From the NCBI GenBank assembly GCA_025927935.1, contig JAICKM010000016.1, forward strand, positions 1 to 24,341: a stretch of 24,341 nucleotides of DNA. Direction: 5' to 3'. The notes under the pieces were generated by a model, which saw nothing but the letters and a program-made list of their open reading frames with translations, was not told the DNA's origin and ran no database searches. Of this stretch, positions 15,908 to 23,381 are shown in pieces; positions within the stretch are counted from its first letter, which is position 1, and every line of letters starts with the position of its first letter. The DNA is from Chloroflexia bacterium (GTDB taxonomy: Bacteria; Chloroflexota; Chloroflexia; QHBQ01; JADMIH01). The position numbers were made by a program, and so were the translations under genes.

Positions 15908-16324
15908 ATGGAGAATCTCGATCCGGCGCGGGCGGCCACCCCCCTGGCGGCGGCCCAGGCACGTCTAGCGCAGCTCGCAGCTACCCAGGCCGAACTAGCG
16001 GCCCAGCGCCACCGGGCGTTGGAGACTGGCGACGGCCCAGGGCTCGCCGCCGCGGACCCTCGGGCCATCGCGATCGGCCAGGAGCTGGCAGAGGCGCGGG
16101 CCGAGCTGGTGCGGGCCGTGATTGACGACCTGACGGGGCGCCTCTCGGGTCTGATCGCCGCGGAACGCGCGGCGCAGGCAGCGGGGCCGGCGGCGACCTT
16201 GCGGCCACCGACCGCGCAGACGACCCCGGACCAGGCTGAGCGGGCGCTAGCGGAAGCGCAGGCCACTCGCGCGCGCCTACTAAAGGACACTGACGCTGCG
16301 CCCCCCTGGGACCGACCTTGGTGA
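15908..16324 (+). CDS. Ala-rich coiled-coil protein, 138 aa
   Basis: Start ATG at 15908 with GAAGGA ten bases upstream. An earlier in-frame start at 15815 gives an unnatural head and is rejected. The protein is Ala/Glu/Arg/Leu-rich with two long amphipathic helices (about 12-45 and 52-90), a Pro/Thr-rich break and a third helix (about 105-127), suggesting a helical hairpin or coiled-coil dimer. No cysteine, membrane segment or catalytic motif is present. Its style resembles the operon protein at 4943-5194, but no alignable identity is seen. The C-terminal PWDRPW is an unusual Trp-Pro ending. Confidence 0.75.
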   Translation: MENLDPARAATPLAAAQARLAQLAATQAELAAQRHRALETGDGPGLAAADPRAIAIGQELAEARAELVRAVIDDLTGRLSGLIAAERAAQAAGPAATLRPPTAQTTPDQAERALAEAQATRARLLKDTDAAPPWDRPW

Positions 16325-16617
16325 TGGCCGGATGCTCATCCCGGACGCGTTAGGGATAACCTAGCGTGGGGAATGGTCCCGACCAGTACGGGCGATGGGG
16401 CGCCCCTGCGGGTCGGAGGGTCCAGGCCTGGCCCGCAACCGGGTAGAAACGAGCCAGGCCCTGGGATTAACGGTACCCAATAGCGCTTGCAGGCGCATGA
16501 AAAGGCCGGGGGATCCGTCTGACAGGATTGCAACGGGGGACGAACAAAGGCCCGGTCAGCATTCCGCGGCCAGCCCGGCCTACTTACCATACCTTACCCA
16601 ATCGGACTTACCACCCG
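16325..16617. other. Intergenic region, no gene seen
   Basis: About 290 bases with short frames only. No hairpin with a T-run and no ribosome binding site. Confidence 0.5.
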
Positions 16618-16797
16618 ATGAATGGCCGGGCGGGGCCGCGTGACAATCTCGCAAGCACCCGATCCCGCCGCCAGCGCGGGGTGCCCAGAGCCAACCCCGG
16701 CGCTAACGCCGAGATCACCAGGGCGCTGGTGATCCCCATCTCGATTAGCGGCGGGGTGCTCCTGCTACTTTATGGTATGACCCTTACCGCGGGCTGA
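16618..16797 (+). CDS. Possible small membrane protein, 59 aa
   Basis: The C-terminal 25 residues form a convincing membrane helix (ALVIPISISGGVLLLLYGM), preceded by a basic, Arg-rich segment that would remain cytoplasmic by the positive-inside rule. The N-terminal third is low in hydrophobics and may be non-coding. No ribosome binding site precedes the ATG at 16618, and a GTG at 16681 is an alternative start. It lies directly upstream of the interrupted small gene at 16842 and of the terminator at 17057, so the three could once have been one unit. Confidence 0.4.
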   Translation: MNGRAGPRDNLASTRSRRQRGVPRANPGANAEITRALVIPISISGGVLLLLYGMTLTAG

Positions 16798-16841
16798 ACG
16801 GCCGGGCCAGGTTAGCCAACAAAGTTGAAAGGAAGCTCTCT

Positions 16842-16967
16842 ATCGCTACGATAATCGAGCAACTACCCTAGCACCAGGCGGCTCTCGCCGCCCAAGCCGC
16901 GGCGGGGCAGGCCGAACGGGACCGGCTGACTGCTGAGGCGCGACTCCTGTCTGGCGTCCCGACATGA
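16842..16967 (+). pseudogene. Tiny helical gene with lost start codon and internal amber codon
   Basis: A good ribosome binding site (GAAAGGA, 16827-16833) is followed eight bases later by ATC instead of ATG. The frame then reads ATIIEQLP, meets TAG (16869-16871), and continues in the same frame with natural sequence (HQAALAAQAAAGQAERDRL, then TAEARLLSGVPT) to TGA. The product would be a helical protein of about 42 residues. Both the start and the TAG defect are single-base changes from a functional gene. A terminator follows about 90 bases downstream. Confidence 0.4.
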
Positions 16968-17056
16968 ACCATAAGTGGCACAGCAGTTGCATAAGCGAAT
17001 AGGCGAGCGAGGGGTGCAGCGCACCCAAGAACTATATCCAACATTCCTCATGCACC

Positions 17057-17088
17057 AGCCGGCAGCCGGACTGGGTGCCGGCTTTTTG
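17057..17088 (+). terminator. Rho-independent terminator
   Basis: A perfect 8-bp stem, agccggca (17057-17064) and tgccggct (17076-17083), with an 11-base loop, is followed by ttttg. It ends the small-gene region at 16618-16967. Confidence 0.88.
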
Positions 17089-17277
17089 TTATGCTAGAGG
17101 CTTTTGAGGAAGACCTTGGAGCAAGACGGCGGCGAATCTGGGCAGCACTATTGCCTTCCGGTTAGAACGGATGTACGATAAGAAGGTGATGTAACCGACC
17201 AGGTAGGAGTAATGCGCCGGCGGTCTTCCTTCTGCGGGGAAGGCTGCCCGTTTTTGTTGCCTGCGCGGCGGCGGGGA

Positions 17278-17508
17278 ATGGCGCGGACGCGGGCGATGAT
17301 CCGGGCGGCGGCGCGAAACGGGATGGCGGTACGGCGCCAGCAGGTGGCGGCGCTGCTGCAGCCCGGGTTCCAGCCACGGCCAATCGCCGAGCAATTGGGC
17401 GCGAGCGCGGCAACAGTCAGCGGGGATTGCGCCGTGTTGCGGGAGCAGTGGCGGGTGGCGGCGGGCGAAGTGGCGGGATTTCCACTGGCTCGCTTGCTTG
17501 CGGACTAG
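17278..17508 (+). CDS. Small HTH DNA-binding protein, 76 aa
   Basis: The core RRQQVAALLQPGFQPRPIAEQ-LGASAATVSGD is a helix-turn-helix of the homeodomain-like/sigma-70 region 4 type (hydrophobic helix, ..IAEQLG.S..TVS.D). It is followed by a helix with LREQWRVAA. Such short proteins are common near mobile DNA in Chloroflexota; this is an inference. The ATG at 17278 has only a weak GGCGGGG before it, and a longer frame from 17212 is possible but Cys/Arg-rich. In related motifs the position after VS is usually Arg, whereas here it is Gly (VSGD), which might weaken DNA binding. Confidence 0.62.
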   Translation: MARTRAMIRAAARNGMAVRRQQVAALLQPGFQPRPIAEQLGASAATVSGDCAVLREQWRVAAGEVAGFPLARLLAD

Positions 17509-17605
17509 AGCGGGTGGGTGTAGGGGAACAAAGAGGGCGTGCTCGGTGGCCAGGATCGCCTCTATCACAAAGATATCGAGGGAAGTAGATGGCCGGTGCC
17601 CTGGT

Positions 17606-17638
17606 CCTACTGATCGTTGCATAAATAGCTAAAGTTTT
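17606..17638 (+). repeat. Left copy of 33-bp inverted repeat
   Basis: Begins cctactgatcgttgcataa and ends tagctaaagtttt. It matches the reverse complement of 18856-18888 at 31 of 33 positions. It lies just upstream of the phosphotransferase promoter. Confidence 0.92.
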
Positions 17639-17652
17639 CTGGTCCCAGGCCA

Positions 17653-17658
17653 TATAAT
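17653..17658 (+). promoter_or_regulatory. TATAAT -10 box six bases before the kinase ATG
   Basis: Perfect TATAAT, then GATCCT, then ATG at 17665, so the transcript should begin at the start codon (leaderless). The -35 position at 17-base spacing (taaagt, 17630-17635) falls inside the left inverted repeat. No ribosome binding site precedes the ATG, which agrees with a leaderless mRNA. Confidence 0.75.
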
Positions 17659-17664
17659 GATCCT

Positions 17665-18687
17665 ATGCAGATCGAAGCCCCCGACATCGACAAGGACCAG
17701 TTGCTCACGGCGATCGCTGCCGAGTATGGGTTGGTCCCTTCCGCGCTCCACTTTGTTCCCAAAGGCGAGGAGGCGTATGCCTACCTCGCTTCCGCCGCCG
17801 ACCACCCTCCCTACTTCGTCCGCGTCCAACCGCTTGCCCGCCGCCGGCCACTGGCGGAAGCCTACGCGGTTGTTTCTGCCCTGCGCACGCAAGGCGGCTT
17901 GTCCCAGGTAATCGCCCCCTACCCGACCCGCACCGGCCGCTTCCTCCTCAATTACGGACCGTACGCGGTGGCGGTCTTCCCCTTTGTCGCCGGTAGCACG
18001 TTGTATGAGCAAGGCCCCTCGGATAATGATCTGGTCCATGCGGCGCAGCTCCTGGCCGCTGTTCACCAGAGCCGCCTAACGGGTGCGATTCACCCGCCAT
18101 ACCAAGAGAGCTTCGCGAATCCCTTCGAGGCGCCCATCCGCCGGGCGCTTGCGCTGACGGCGACCGGCCCCGCCAATGCCGCCGGGTATCAGCGGGCGGC
18201 CGGGCAGCTCTTGGCGGCGGAACGGGAGGATCTCTTGGCGACCTTACAGCTAATGCGGCAGTTCCCCGCCGATTTGCTGCGCCTGGATCTCGACTGGGTG
18301 CTGACCCATGGGGATCCGAATCTCGATAACCTGCGCAAAGATCGGTCGGGCCGGCTCTATCTGACCGACTGGGGCGAAGTGGGGATCGGCCCGCCGGAGC
18401 GGGATCTTTACGCTTTCATCGGGGAGGGATTCGAGACGTTTCTGCGCGCCTATCGACCGGCCAGGGGATCACTCAAGCTCCACCCAGCGGTTTTCGCCTT
18501 CTATGCCTATCGTTGGACAATGCAGGAGATTGCCGATTATACGACGCGCCTGCTGGTGCAGAACCTGGATGGGGTTGAACAAGAGCATGCCTGGCGAGAG
18601 CTACGGGACTATTTGCCGGTGCGGCACGAGGCAATAGCGGAGGAAGTGCGGAAGCTCGAAGGCATCCTTAGTCGGGTGTTGGGATAG
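17665..18687 (+). CDS. APH-fold phosphotransferase, 340 aa
   Basis: A kinase of the aminoglycoside/choline phosphotransferase (APH) fold. The Brenner motif is intact: LTHGDPNLDNL, with catalytic Asp217 and Mg-binding Asn222, followed by LYLTDWGEVGIGPPERDL, with the second metal-binding Asp235. The N-lobe is shorter and looser. Overall length and the W-E/G-P-x-E-R-D-L pattern are reminiscent of spectinomycin-type APH(9) enzymes, but the substrate cannot be deduced and could be a metabolite rather than an antibiotic. The gene starts at the ATG immediately downstream of a -10 box and has no ribosome binding site. It stands alone and is enclosed by inverted repeats at 17606-17638 and 18856-18888. 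No resistance claim is justified from sequence. Confidence 0.88.
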   Translation: MQIEAPDIDKDQLLTAIAAEYGLVPSALHFVPKGEEAYAYLASAADHPPYFVRVQPLARRRPLAEAYAVVSALRTQGGLSQVIAPYPTRTGRFLLNYGPYAVAVFPFVAGSTLYEQGPSDNDLVHAAQLLAAVHQSRLTGAIHPPYQESFANPFEAPIRRALALTATGPANAAGYQRAAGQLLAAEREDLLATLQLMRQFPADLLRLDLDWVLTHGDPNLDNLRKDRSGRLYLTDWGEVGIGPPERDLYAFIGEGFETFLRAYRPARGSLKLHPAVFAFYAYRWTMQEIADYTTRLLVQNLDGVEQEHAWRELRDYLPVRHEAIAEEVRKLEGILSRVLG

Positions 18688-18855
18688 GGGAGCATAGTCA
18701 GCGGGGAGGCTGGCAGCATCTCAAGCATGGGCGGGGCGTAACGGGTGCTATTTGGCCTATGAGGAAGGAGATTGGGTCTCCACTTGCCACGGGGGCGGGA
18801 AGCTAAAACCCCGCCGTGATGCAAGGGTTCCTGCAAGGAATGGGCTGCACCTGGT

Positions 18856-18888
18856 AAAACTTTAGCTACTTATGCAACGATCGGTAGG
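18856..18888 (-). repeat. Right copy of 33-bp inverted repeat
   Basis: Reads aaaactttagctacttatg onward to ggtagg. It is the reverse complement of 17606-17638 with two mismatches. It lies about 170 bases downstream of the kinase stop. Confidence 0.92.
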
Positions 18889-19438
18889 TACGGCCAGTAC
18901 TCACGCTGACCCGCGTCGAAGGCTTAGCAGGGGCGTGGTTTCCTCTGGATGGATCGCGACATTCCGGTCCCATCCGGCTGATTCTTGTGCTATAATCTTC
19001 GCATGGCATCGTCCAGCCCGCGATTCGCGTATCCTACTACTCTGCTGCTCTACCACGTCCCCATCAATCTGTTCACCTCATCATACTCTCGCTGTTGCAA
19101 TAGCACTCGGCAATCTTCTGAATTGACTGTGCCCGCCAGTGCCATGCGGGGGCCAGTTCTGTACCTTACGAGACGCCTGCCGGTGCAGGCGAGGAACCGC
19201 GCGACGGTTTCTCCGTCGTGCCGATCACTCAAGCCACTGCCCTGGGAAGCCCGGCGGTAGCGGGCCAGGTTCCCGGTAGGCTGTAGAAAGGAGCGCCCAC
19301 TACTTGCCGGAATGGACCCAGTCGTGCGGCCCCGCGGTGGATGGGGCCAGGGAGGGACTCGCCGCCGTGCGGAAAGGAAGGATTTCGAGGGAGAGTTCGG
19401 GATCAGCTCTGTCGGTCAGAGTATGAGGAGGGGCGAAC
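18889..19438. other. Intergenic leader region of the large secreted-protein gene
   Basis: 550 bases without a confident gene. It holds a TATAAT-N6-ATG site (18991-19005) whose downstream frame (85 codons to 19260) is Ser/Arg-rich and not protein-like. There are two stem-loops at 19170-19224 (gcctgc/gcaggc, and cgacgg/ccgtcg with a T-rich loop). A minus-strand frame 19232-19050 has fairly natural composition but no ribosome binding site. Confidence 0.4.
18991..18996 (+). promoter_or_regulatory. Extended -10 TATAAT six bases before an ATG
   Basis: TGCTATAAT is an extended -10 element. CTTCGC and ATG (19003) follow, the same spacing as at 12304 and 17653. It could drive a small leaderless gene, now decayed, or a structured leader transcript reaching the secreted-protein gene at 19439. 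Confidence 0.55.
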
Positions 19439-22180
19439 ATGAAACCACAGCGGAACCGCTATCGCTCGCTATTTGCCGGGGCCGTGCTCATCGTCATGGT
19501 CTTCCTCGCCCTGGCGCAGCGGGGTCTGAGTCCGCCGGCGCTGAGCTTCGCGCAGGATGCCGTGGGCGGGGCCGGCGCCCTACAAGACCCCCAGGTACAA
19601 ATCAGCCACGGCCCGCTCGTCAAGCCGGCCCTGTTCAAGGACGATGTGCGCCGGCTCCCGCAGTTGATGCCCCATCCGCAGGAGTCGCGCGAAATGCCGG
19701 TGCCGCGCGAACCGCGCGAGAAAACGCCCAAGCGCCCCCTGCCGGGGGCGGGGGCGCCGCCGCCCGCCCCCAACGTACCCCTTGGCCTGAGCATGCCCGC
19801 CCCGGCCACCAGCTTCGCTGGCCTGGACTTTGCCACCTGGGGCGCGGGCCATCCGCCCGATACCGTCGGCGATGCCGGCCCCAACCACTATATCCAGGCC
19901 GTCAACACCTCCATCGGCATCTTCAGCAAGACCGGCACCCCGTTGGCCGCCTTCACCTTCGACAGCCTCTGGGCGGGCGCCGGCACCGGCACCGCCTGCG
20001 ACACCAGCCACCAGGGCGATCCCACGGTGGTCTACGACCCGCTGGCCGACCGCTGGTTCGTGGCCGATTTCGCCTTTACCGGCACGGGCACCACCCCGCC
20101 GTTCTACGAGTGCATCGCCGTCTCGCAGACGAGCGACCCAGTGACGGGCGGCTGGTACTTCTACGCGATTCGGGGCGATGATGCGGCGCACCCCTGGTTC
20201 CCCGACTACCCCAAGATGGGCATCTGGCCCGACGGCCTCTATATGACCGCCAACATGTTTGACAGCACCAACACCTTCCGCGAGGTGCGCGGCTGGGCCT
20301 TTAACCGTGGCGACCTGGAGGCGGGTGCCGTCCTGCGTAGCGTCATCGTGGATCTGAACACGACAACCTACTTTAGCATGCTGCCCAGCAACCTGCGCGG
20401 CAGCCCGCCGCCGGCCGGGCGGGAAAACTTCTTCATCACGGAGTCGCAAACCCTGTTCGCCTACCATGTGTTCAAGTTCCATGTGGACTACTCGGGCAGC
20501 GGCTCGACCTTCACCGGCCCGACCAACGTGAGCCAGACCAGCTACACCGTGGCGGCGGCCACGGTGCCCAGCCCGGCCAACCCGCTCGACTCGCTGCGCG
20601 AGCGGCTGATGATGCAGGCGCAGTATCGCAACATCAGCGGCACCGAGTCGCTGTGGGTCAACCACACCGTGCGCACGGGGGCCGGCGCCGCGCCCACCGG
20701 CATCCAGTGGGCGCAAATCAACGTGACCAGCGGCACGATTGTGAGCCCGCCGGTCCAACAGCAAATCTTCGGCAACTTAGCTGCGGATGGAGTGCACCGC
20801 TGGATGGGCAGCCTGGCGGTGGACCGCGCGGGCGATATGGCCCTGGGCTACAGCGCGTCCAGCCTCACCCTCAACCCGGCGATCCGCTATGCCGGGCGGC
20901 TGGTCACCGATCCGCTGAACACGCTGGCCCAGGGGGAAGCGACACTGATCGCCGGCAGCGGTTCGCAGAGCGGGAATTGCGGGGCCACCACCTGTATTCG
21001 CTGGGGCGACTATAGCGCCATGACCGTGGACCCGGTGGACGATTGCACCTTCTGGTATACCCAGGAGTACTACATCACCAGCGGGCTGAACTGGCAGACC
21101 CGCGTCGGCTCGTTCAAGTTCCCGGCGTGCGTGCCCAACACACCGACCCCGACCGTCCCGCCCACGGTCACGAACACGCCAACGGCGACGAATACCCCGA
21201 CCGACACGGCGACGCCCAGCAATACGCCGACGTTCACTAGCACGCCGACCGCTACGCCGACGGACACGGCGACCCCCACGAGCACGCCCACCGACACACC
21301 GACGCCCAGCAATACGCCGACGGATACGCCGACGGATACGCCGACGCCGACCAACACGCCGACCGATACGCCGACCAACACGCCGACGCCCACCAATACG
21401 CCCACGAATACGCCGACGAATACGCCGACCAACACGCCGACGCCGACCAGTACCCCGGCGCCGGCCGTCCAGATGGTGGCCGACCCGTGTGACAGCGGTA
21501 AGACCGACCTGCTGGTCCTGGGCAGCGGGGGCAACGACACGATCCAGATCTTGAAGGCCGGCGGCAGCCAGGTGCAGGTCAAGGTGAACAACGTCGTCCT
21601 GGGCACCTTTGCCCCCACCAGCGCCGTCATCGTAGATGGCCGGGATGGCAACGATGCCATCACCGTGGATTCGCAGCTGAGCATCGCGCGGGTGCTGTAT
21701 GGCGGCGGGGGCAACGACATCCTCACCGGCGGCAACGGCCCCGGCATCATGCTCGGCGGCGACGGCACCGACACCCTGACCAGCGGCAATGGCCGCGACA
21801 TCCTGATCGGCGGCGCCGGGCCGGACACGCTCAATGGCGGCAACGGCGACGACATCCTGATCGCCGGCAGCACCAGTTACGATGCGCGGACCCCGGCCAA
21901 CCTGCAAGCGCTGCTGTGCGCCATCGGGCGTGAGTGGCAACGCAGTGACGTGGTCTACCAGACTCGGATCAATCACCTGACCGGAGCGACGCCGGGCGGT
22001 CTGAACGGCACGACCTACCTGAAGGCGGGTGCTCCGGGCCAGACGGTGTTTGACGACAGCAGCCAGGACCGGCTGACCGGCGCCAACGGCAGCGACTGGT
22101 TCCTGCTCAACCGCAGCGGGGGCACGGTGCTGGATCTCTCGGACCGCACGGGATCGGAGGTGGCGACGGATCTGCAATAA
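19439..22180 (+). CDS. Large secreted protein with Thr-Pro stalk and RTX repeats, 913 aa
   Basis: The ATG at 19439 follows GAGGAGGGG five bases upstream. A signal peptide occupies about residues 1-40 (basic start, then a hydrophobic stretch ending near SFAQ). Residues about 110-560 form a beta-rich domain with WGAGHPPDTVGDAGPNHYI, a pattern seen in secreted propeller-like proteins (GDP-VVYDP-ADRW and WFPDYPKMGIWPDG also fit). Residues about 568-677 are a Thr-Pro/Asn-Thr/Asp-Thr linker, typical of Chloroflexota surface proteins. Residues about 755-812 contain RTX calcium-binding repeats (GGxGxDxL, three to four copies). The C-terminal module (LTGANGSDWFLLN, then DLSDRTGSEV) resembles the ending of planctomycete and Chloroflexota RTX proteins. 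It is likely surface or secreted, calcium-stabilised and possibly adhesive. Confidence 0.93.
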   Translation: MKPQRNRYRSLFAGAVLIVMVFLALAQRGLSPPALSFAQDAVGGAGALQDPQVQISHGPLVKPALFKDDVRRLPQLMPHPQESREMPVPREPREKTPKRPLPGAGAPPPAPNVPLGLSMPAPATSFAGLDFATWGAGHPPDTVGDAGPNHYIQAVNTSIGIFSKTGTPLAAFTFDSLWAGAGTGTACDTSHQGDPTVVYDPLADRWFVADFAFTGTGTTPPFYECIAVSQTSDPVTGGWYFYAIRGDDAAHPWFPDYPKMGIWPDGLYMTANMFDSTNTFREVRGWAFNRGDLEAGAVLRSVIVDLNTTTYFSMLPSNLRGSPPPAGRENFFITESQTLFAYHVFKFHVDYSGSGSTFTGPTNVSQTSYTVAAATVPSPANPLDSLRERLMMQAQYRNISGTESLWVNHTVRTGAGAAPTGIQWAQINVTSGTIVSPPVQQQIFGNLAADGVHRWMGSLAVDRAGDMALGYSASSLTLNPAIRYAGRLVTDPLNTLAQGEATLIAGSGSQSGNCGATTCIRWGDYSAMTVDPVDDCTFWYTQEYYITSGLNWQTRVGSFKFPACVPNTPTPTVPPTVTNTPTATNTPTDTATPSNTPTFTSTPTATPTDTATPTSTPTDTPTPSNTPTDTPTDTPTPTNTPTDTPTNTPTPTNTPTNTPTNTPTNTPTPTSTPAPAVQMVADPCDSGKTDLLVLGSGGNDTIQILKAGGSQVQVKVNNVVLGTFAPTSAVIVDGRDGNDAITVDSQLSIARVLYGGGGNDILTGGNGPGIMLGGDGTDTLTSGNGRDILIGGAGPDTLNGGNGDDILIAGSTSYDARTPANLQALLCAIGREWQRSDVVYQTRINHLTGATPGGLNGTTYLKAGAPGQTVFDDSSQDRLTGANGSDWFLLNRSGGTVLDLSDRTGSEVATDLQ
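21139..21468 (+). repeat. Thr-Pro-encoding minisatellite in the secreted-protein gene
   Basis: Imperfect 12- and 18-base units of the type acgccgaccaacacg run in frame and encode TPTNTPT/TPTDTPT. The DNA repetitiveness makes copy-number change and assembly error likely here. Confidence 0.9.
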
Positions 22181-22505
22181 GGCCGCAGGTCCGCGCTAGG
22201 GCTGCCGATCGTCCCGGAGCGGGAGGCCGTTCCTAGACCCGGCGGCTACCGGACATAGCCAGCGGCAGGGCTGTGGGGCATCCCGCGGCCCTGCGGCACT
22301 CGGTTGAATCCCCGTATGGGGCAAGGAGCCGGGCGTTGAGCAGGACGGCGCGCGCCGGAGCAGCCAAGTGACCTGGCCGCCCGATAAGGGGTCGGGGGGA
22401 GTCGCCCGCGCGATGAGGACCAGGGCGTAACCCCCGCCCTTCCGCCGCATTGTGCTGTTACAGTAGCCCCACCTGATTCGTCCCAACAGTCGGATCGGGT
22501 GGGGT
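22181..22505. other. Intergenic region between convergent genes
   Basis: 325 bases; no gene seen. Contains the hairpin at 22467-22504 listed separately. Confidence 0.5.
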
Positions 22506-22507
22506 TT
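22467..22507. terminator. Possible bidirectional terminator
   Basis: Stem ccccacctgat (22467-22477) and atcgggtgggg (22494-22504) with one wobble pair is followed on the plus strand by ttta. It lies between the secreted-protein gene and the convergent receiver gene, whose stop is at 22506. The T-run is short. Confidence 0.5.
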
Positions 22508-22901
22508 ACAGTTCCGCTGATGGTGGGAGCAGCGATGGCGCGGCCAGGAGGGCGGCGATCTTCTGGCGCAGGCGGGCGAAGTCGACGGGCTTGGGTTCGT
22601 ATTCGTCGGCTCCGGCGGCTAAGGCTCGCCCACGATCGCCAGCCAGGGCGTTGGCCGTCAGCACCAGGATCGGGATCGCCTGGGTCGCCGGGGCCGTTTT
22701 CAAGCGTGTGGTCGCGTCCAACCCATCCAGCACCGGCATATTGATATCCATCACGATCAAGTCGGGTTGGGCCGTGGCGGCGAGCTCGATACCCTGGGCG
22801 CCATCCGGGGCGAGTAGCACCTGGTAGCCCCAGCGCTGCAGCCAGCGGCGGAGCATCTCGCGGTTCTGGGCGTCATTTTCGACCAACAGGATGGTGGCCA
22901 T
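22506..22901 (-). CDS. Single-domain response regulator (CheY-like receiver), 131 aa
   Basis: A receiver domain alone, without an output domain. Visible residues are ILLVEND (8-10), phosphoacceptor Asp52 in VMDINMPVLDG, Thr82 in LTANA and Lys104 in KPVD. These match the active-site set of phospho-accepting receivers, except that the usual E/D-D pair reads Glu8-Asn9-Asp10, with the acid one position later. The ATG at 22901 is four bases after the stop of the upstream membrane protein gene, so the two are probably co-translated; no strong ribosome binding site is seen. Such lone receivers act by protein binding. The partner kinase is not linked here, and the orphan kinase at 8312 is a possible candidate. 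Confidence 0.92.
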   Translation of the reverse strand: MATILLVENDAQNREMLRRWLQRWGYQVLLAPDGAQGIELAATAQPDLIVMDINMPVLDGLDATTRLKTAPATQAIPILVLTANALAGDRGRALAAGADEYEPKPVDFARLRQKIAALLAAPSLLPPSAEL

Positions 22902-22905
22902 GGGG

Positions 22906-23112
22906 CTAGGTCGGCGGCTGCCCGGTGGGGCGCCCATTTGCCCGAACGCGCTGCTCCGGCGGCGGATCGGCCGAGGTGGCATCCACGCCAACGGCGTCCA
23001 GCCCAGTTTCGACCACCGCCTCCGCCTCCTGCATGGCGCGGTGGGTCAGGAGCCGTCGTAGAGCCAGGAGGAGCAGGCCCGCGCTCAAGAAGCGCATCCC
23101 GGTCTTGTGCAT
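22906..23112 (-). CDS. Small membrane protein preceding the receiver, 68 aa
   Basis: The ATG at 23112 has GGAGG six bases upstream. One hydrophobic segment (about 7-20, MRFLSAGLLLLALRRLL) begins near the N-terminus and is followed by an acidic, helical region and a disordered C-terminus with Pro, Arg and Gln. It is probably a single-pass or signal-anchored protein. It ends four bases before the receiver gene, so they likely form one operon. No known receiver partner of this shape is recognised. Confidence 0.68.
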   Translation of the reverse strand: MHKTGMRFLSAGLLLLALRRLLTHRAMQEAEAVVETGLDAVGVDATSADPPPEQRVRANGRPTGQPPT

Positions 23113-23266
23113 CGCGGGCCTCCACGCGCTGAGTACGGGCAACGACTGGGTGGACGCAGCGCCTCGCCAGTCGATCCTTGTGTAGGGTAGCAAACAAAGA
23201 CAAGCGTGACAGCCGGACGGTAGCAGAGAGTATGCCACTCGGTCCGCAACCCACCTAACCCCCGGC

Positions 23267-23291
23267 CCCGCTTCCCGTGGCGGGAAGCGGG
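23267..23291. repeat. Perfect 11-bp hairpin, REP-like
   Basis: Arms cccgcttcccg (23267-23277) and cgggaagcggg (23281-23291) around tgg. Beside it, ctcct/aggag forms a second small stem. On the minus strand the block ends ggccgggggttaggtgggt, a layout I associate with interspersed hairpin elements of Roseiflexus-type genomes (GGGAGAAGGGGCCGGGGG-type). Only one copy is visible, so the repeat status is inferred. Confidence 0.6.
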
Positions 23292-23381
23292 CAAGCGACT
23301 CCGCTCCTGCGGCGGGTAGGAGCCGGGGGAGCGGCGGGCCGCCGGACGGGATGCAACAGCGGACCGGGCTACCCTTAGGGT

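Noticed and set aside
4507..16871. In-frame TAG codons considered as evidence of amber recoding
   Set aside because: Intact genes here use TAG as a true stop (493-495, 11800-11802, 1042-1044), so the interrupted frames are better explained by decay.
17665..18687. Calling the kinase an antibiotic-resistance gene
   Set aside because: The APH fold also serves many metabolic kinases; substrate-determining residues cannot be judged from sequence alone.
19180..19290. GCCACTG and GGGAAG motifs considered as a cobalamin riboswitch
   Set aside because: The B12 box and the remaining conserved core are not recognisable, and the downstream gene has no link to cobalamin.
21139..21468. Regular repeats considered as a CRISPR array
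   Set aside because: The units are in-frame Thr-Pro codons without unique spacers of constant length.
19580..22177. Long minus-strand frames opposite the RTX protein gene
   Set aside because: They are antisense shadows created by high GC and the Thr-Pro repeats (giving Val/Gly/Arg-rich reverse frames).
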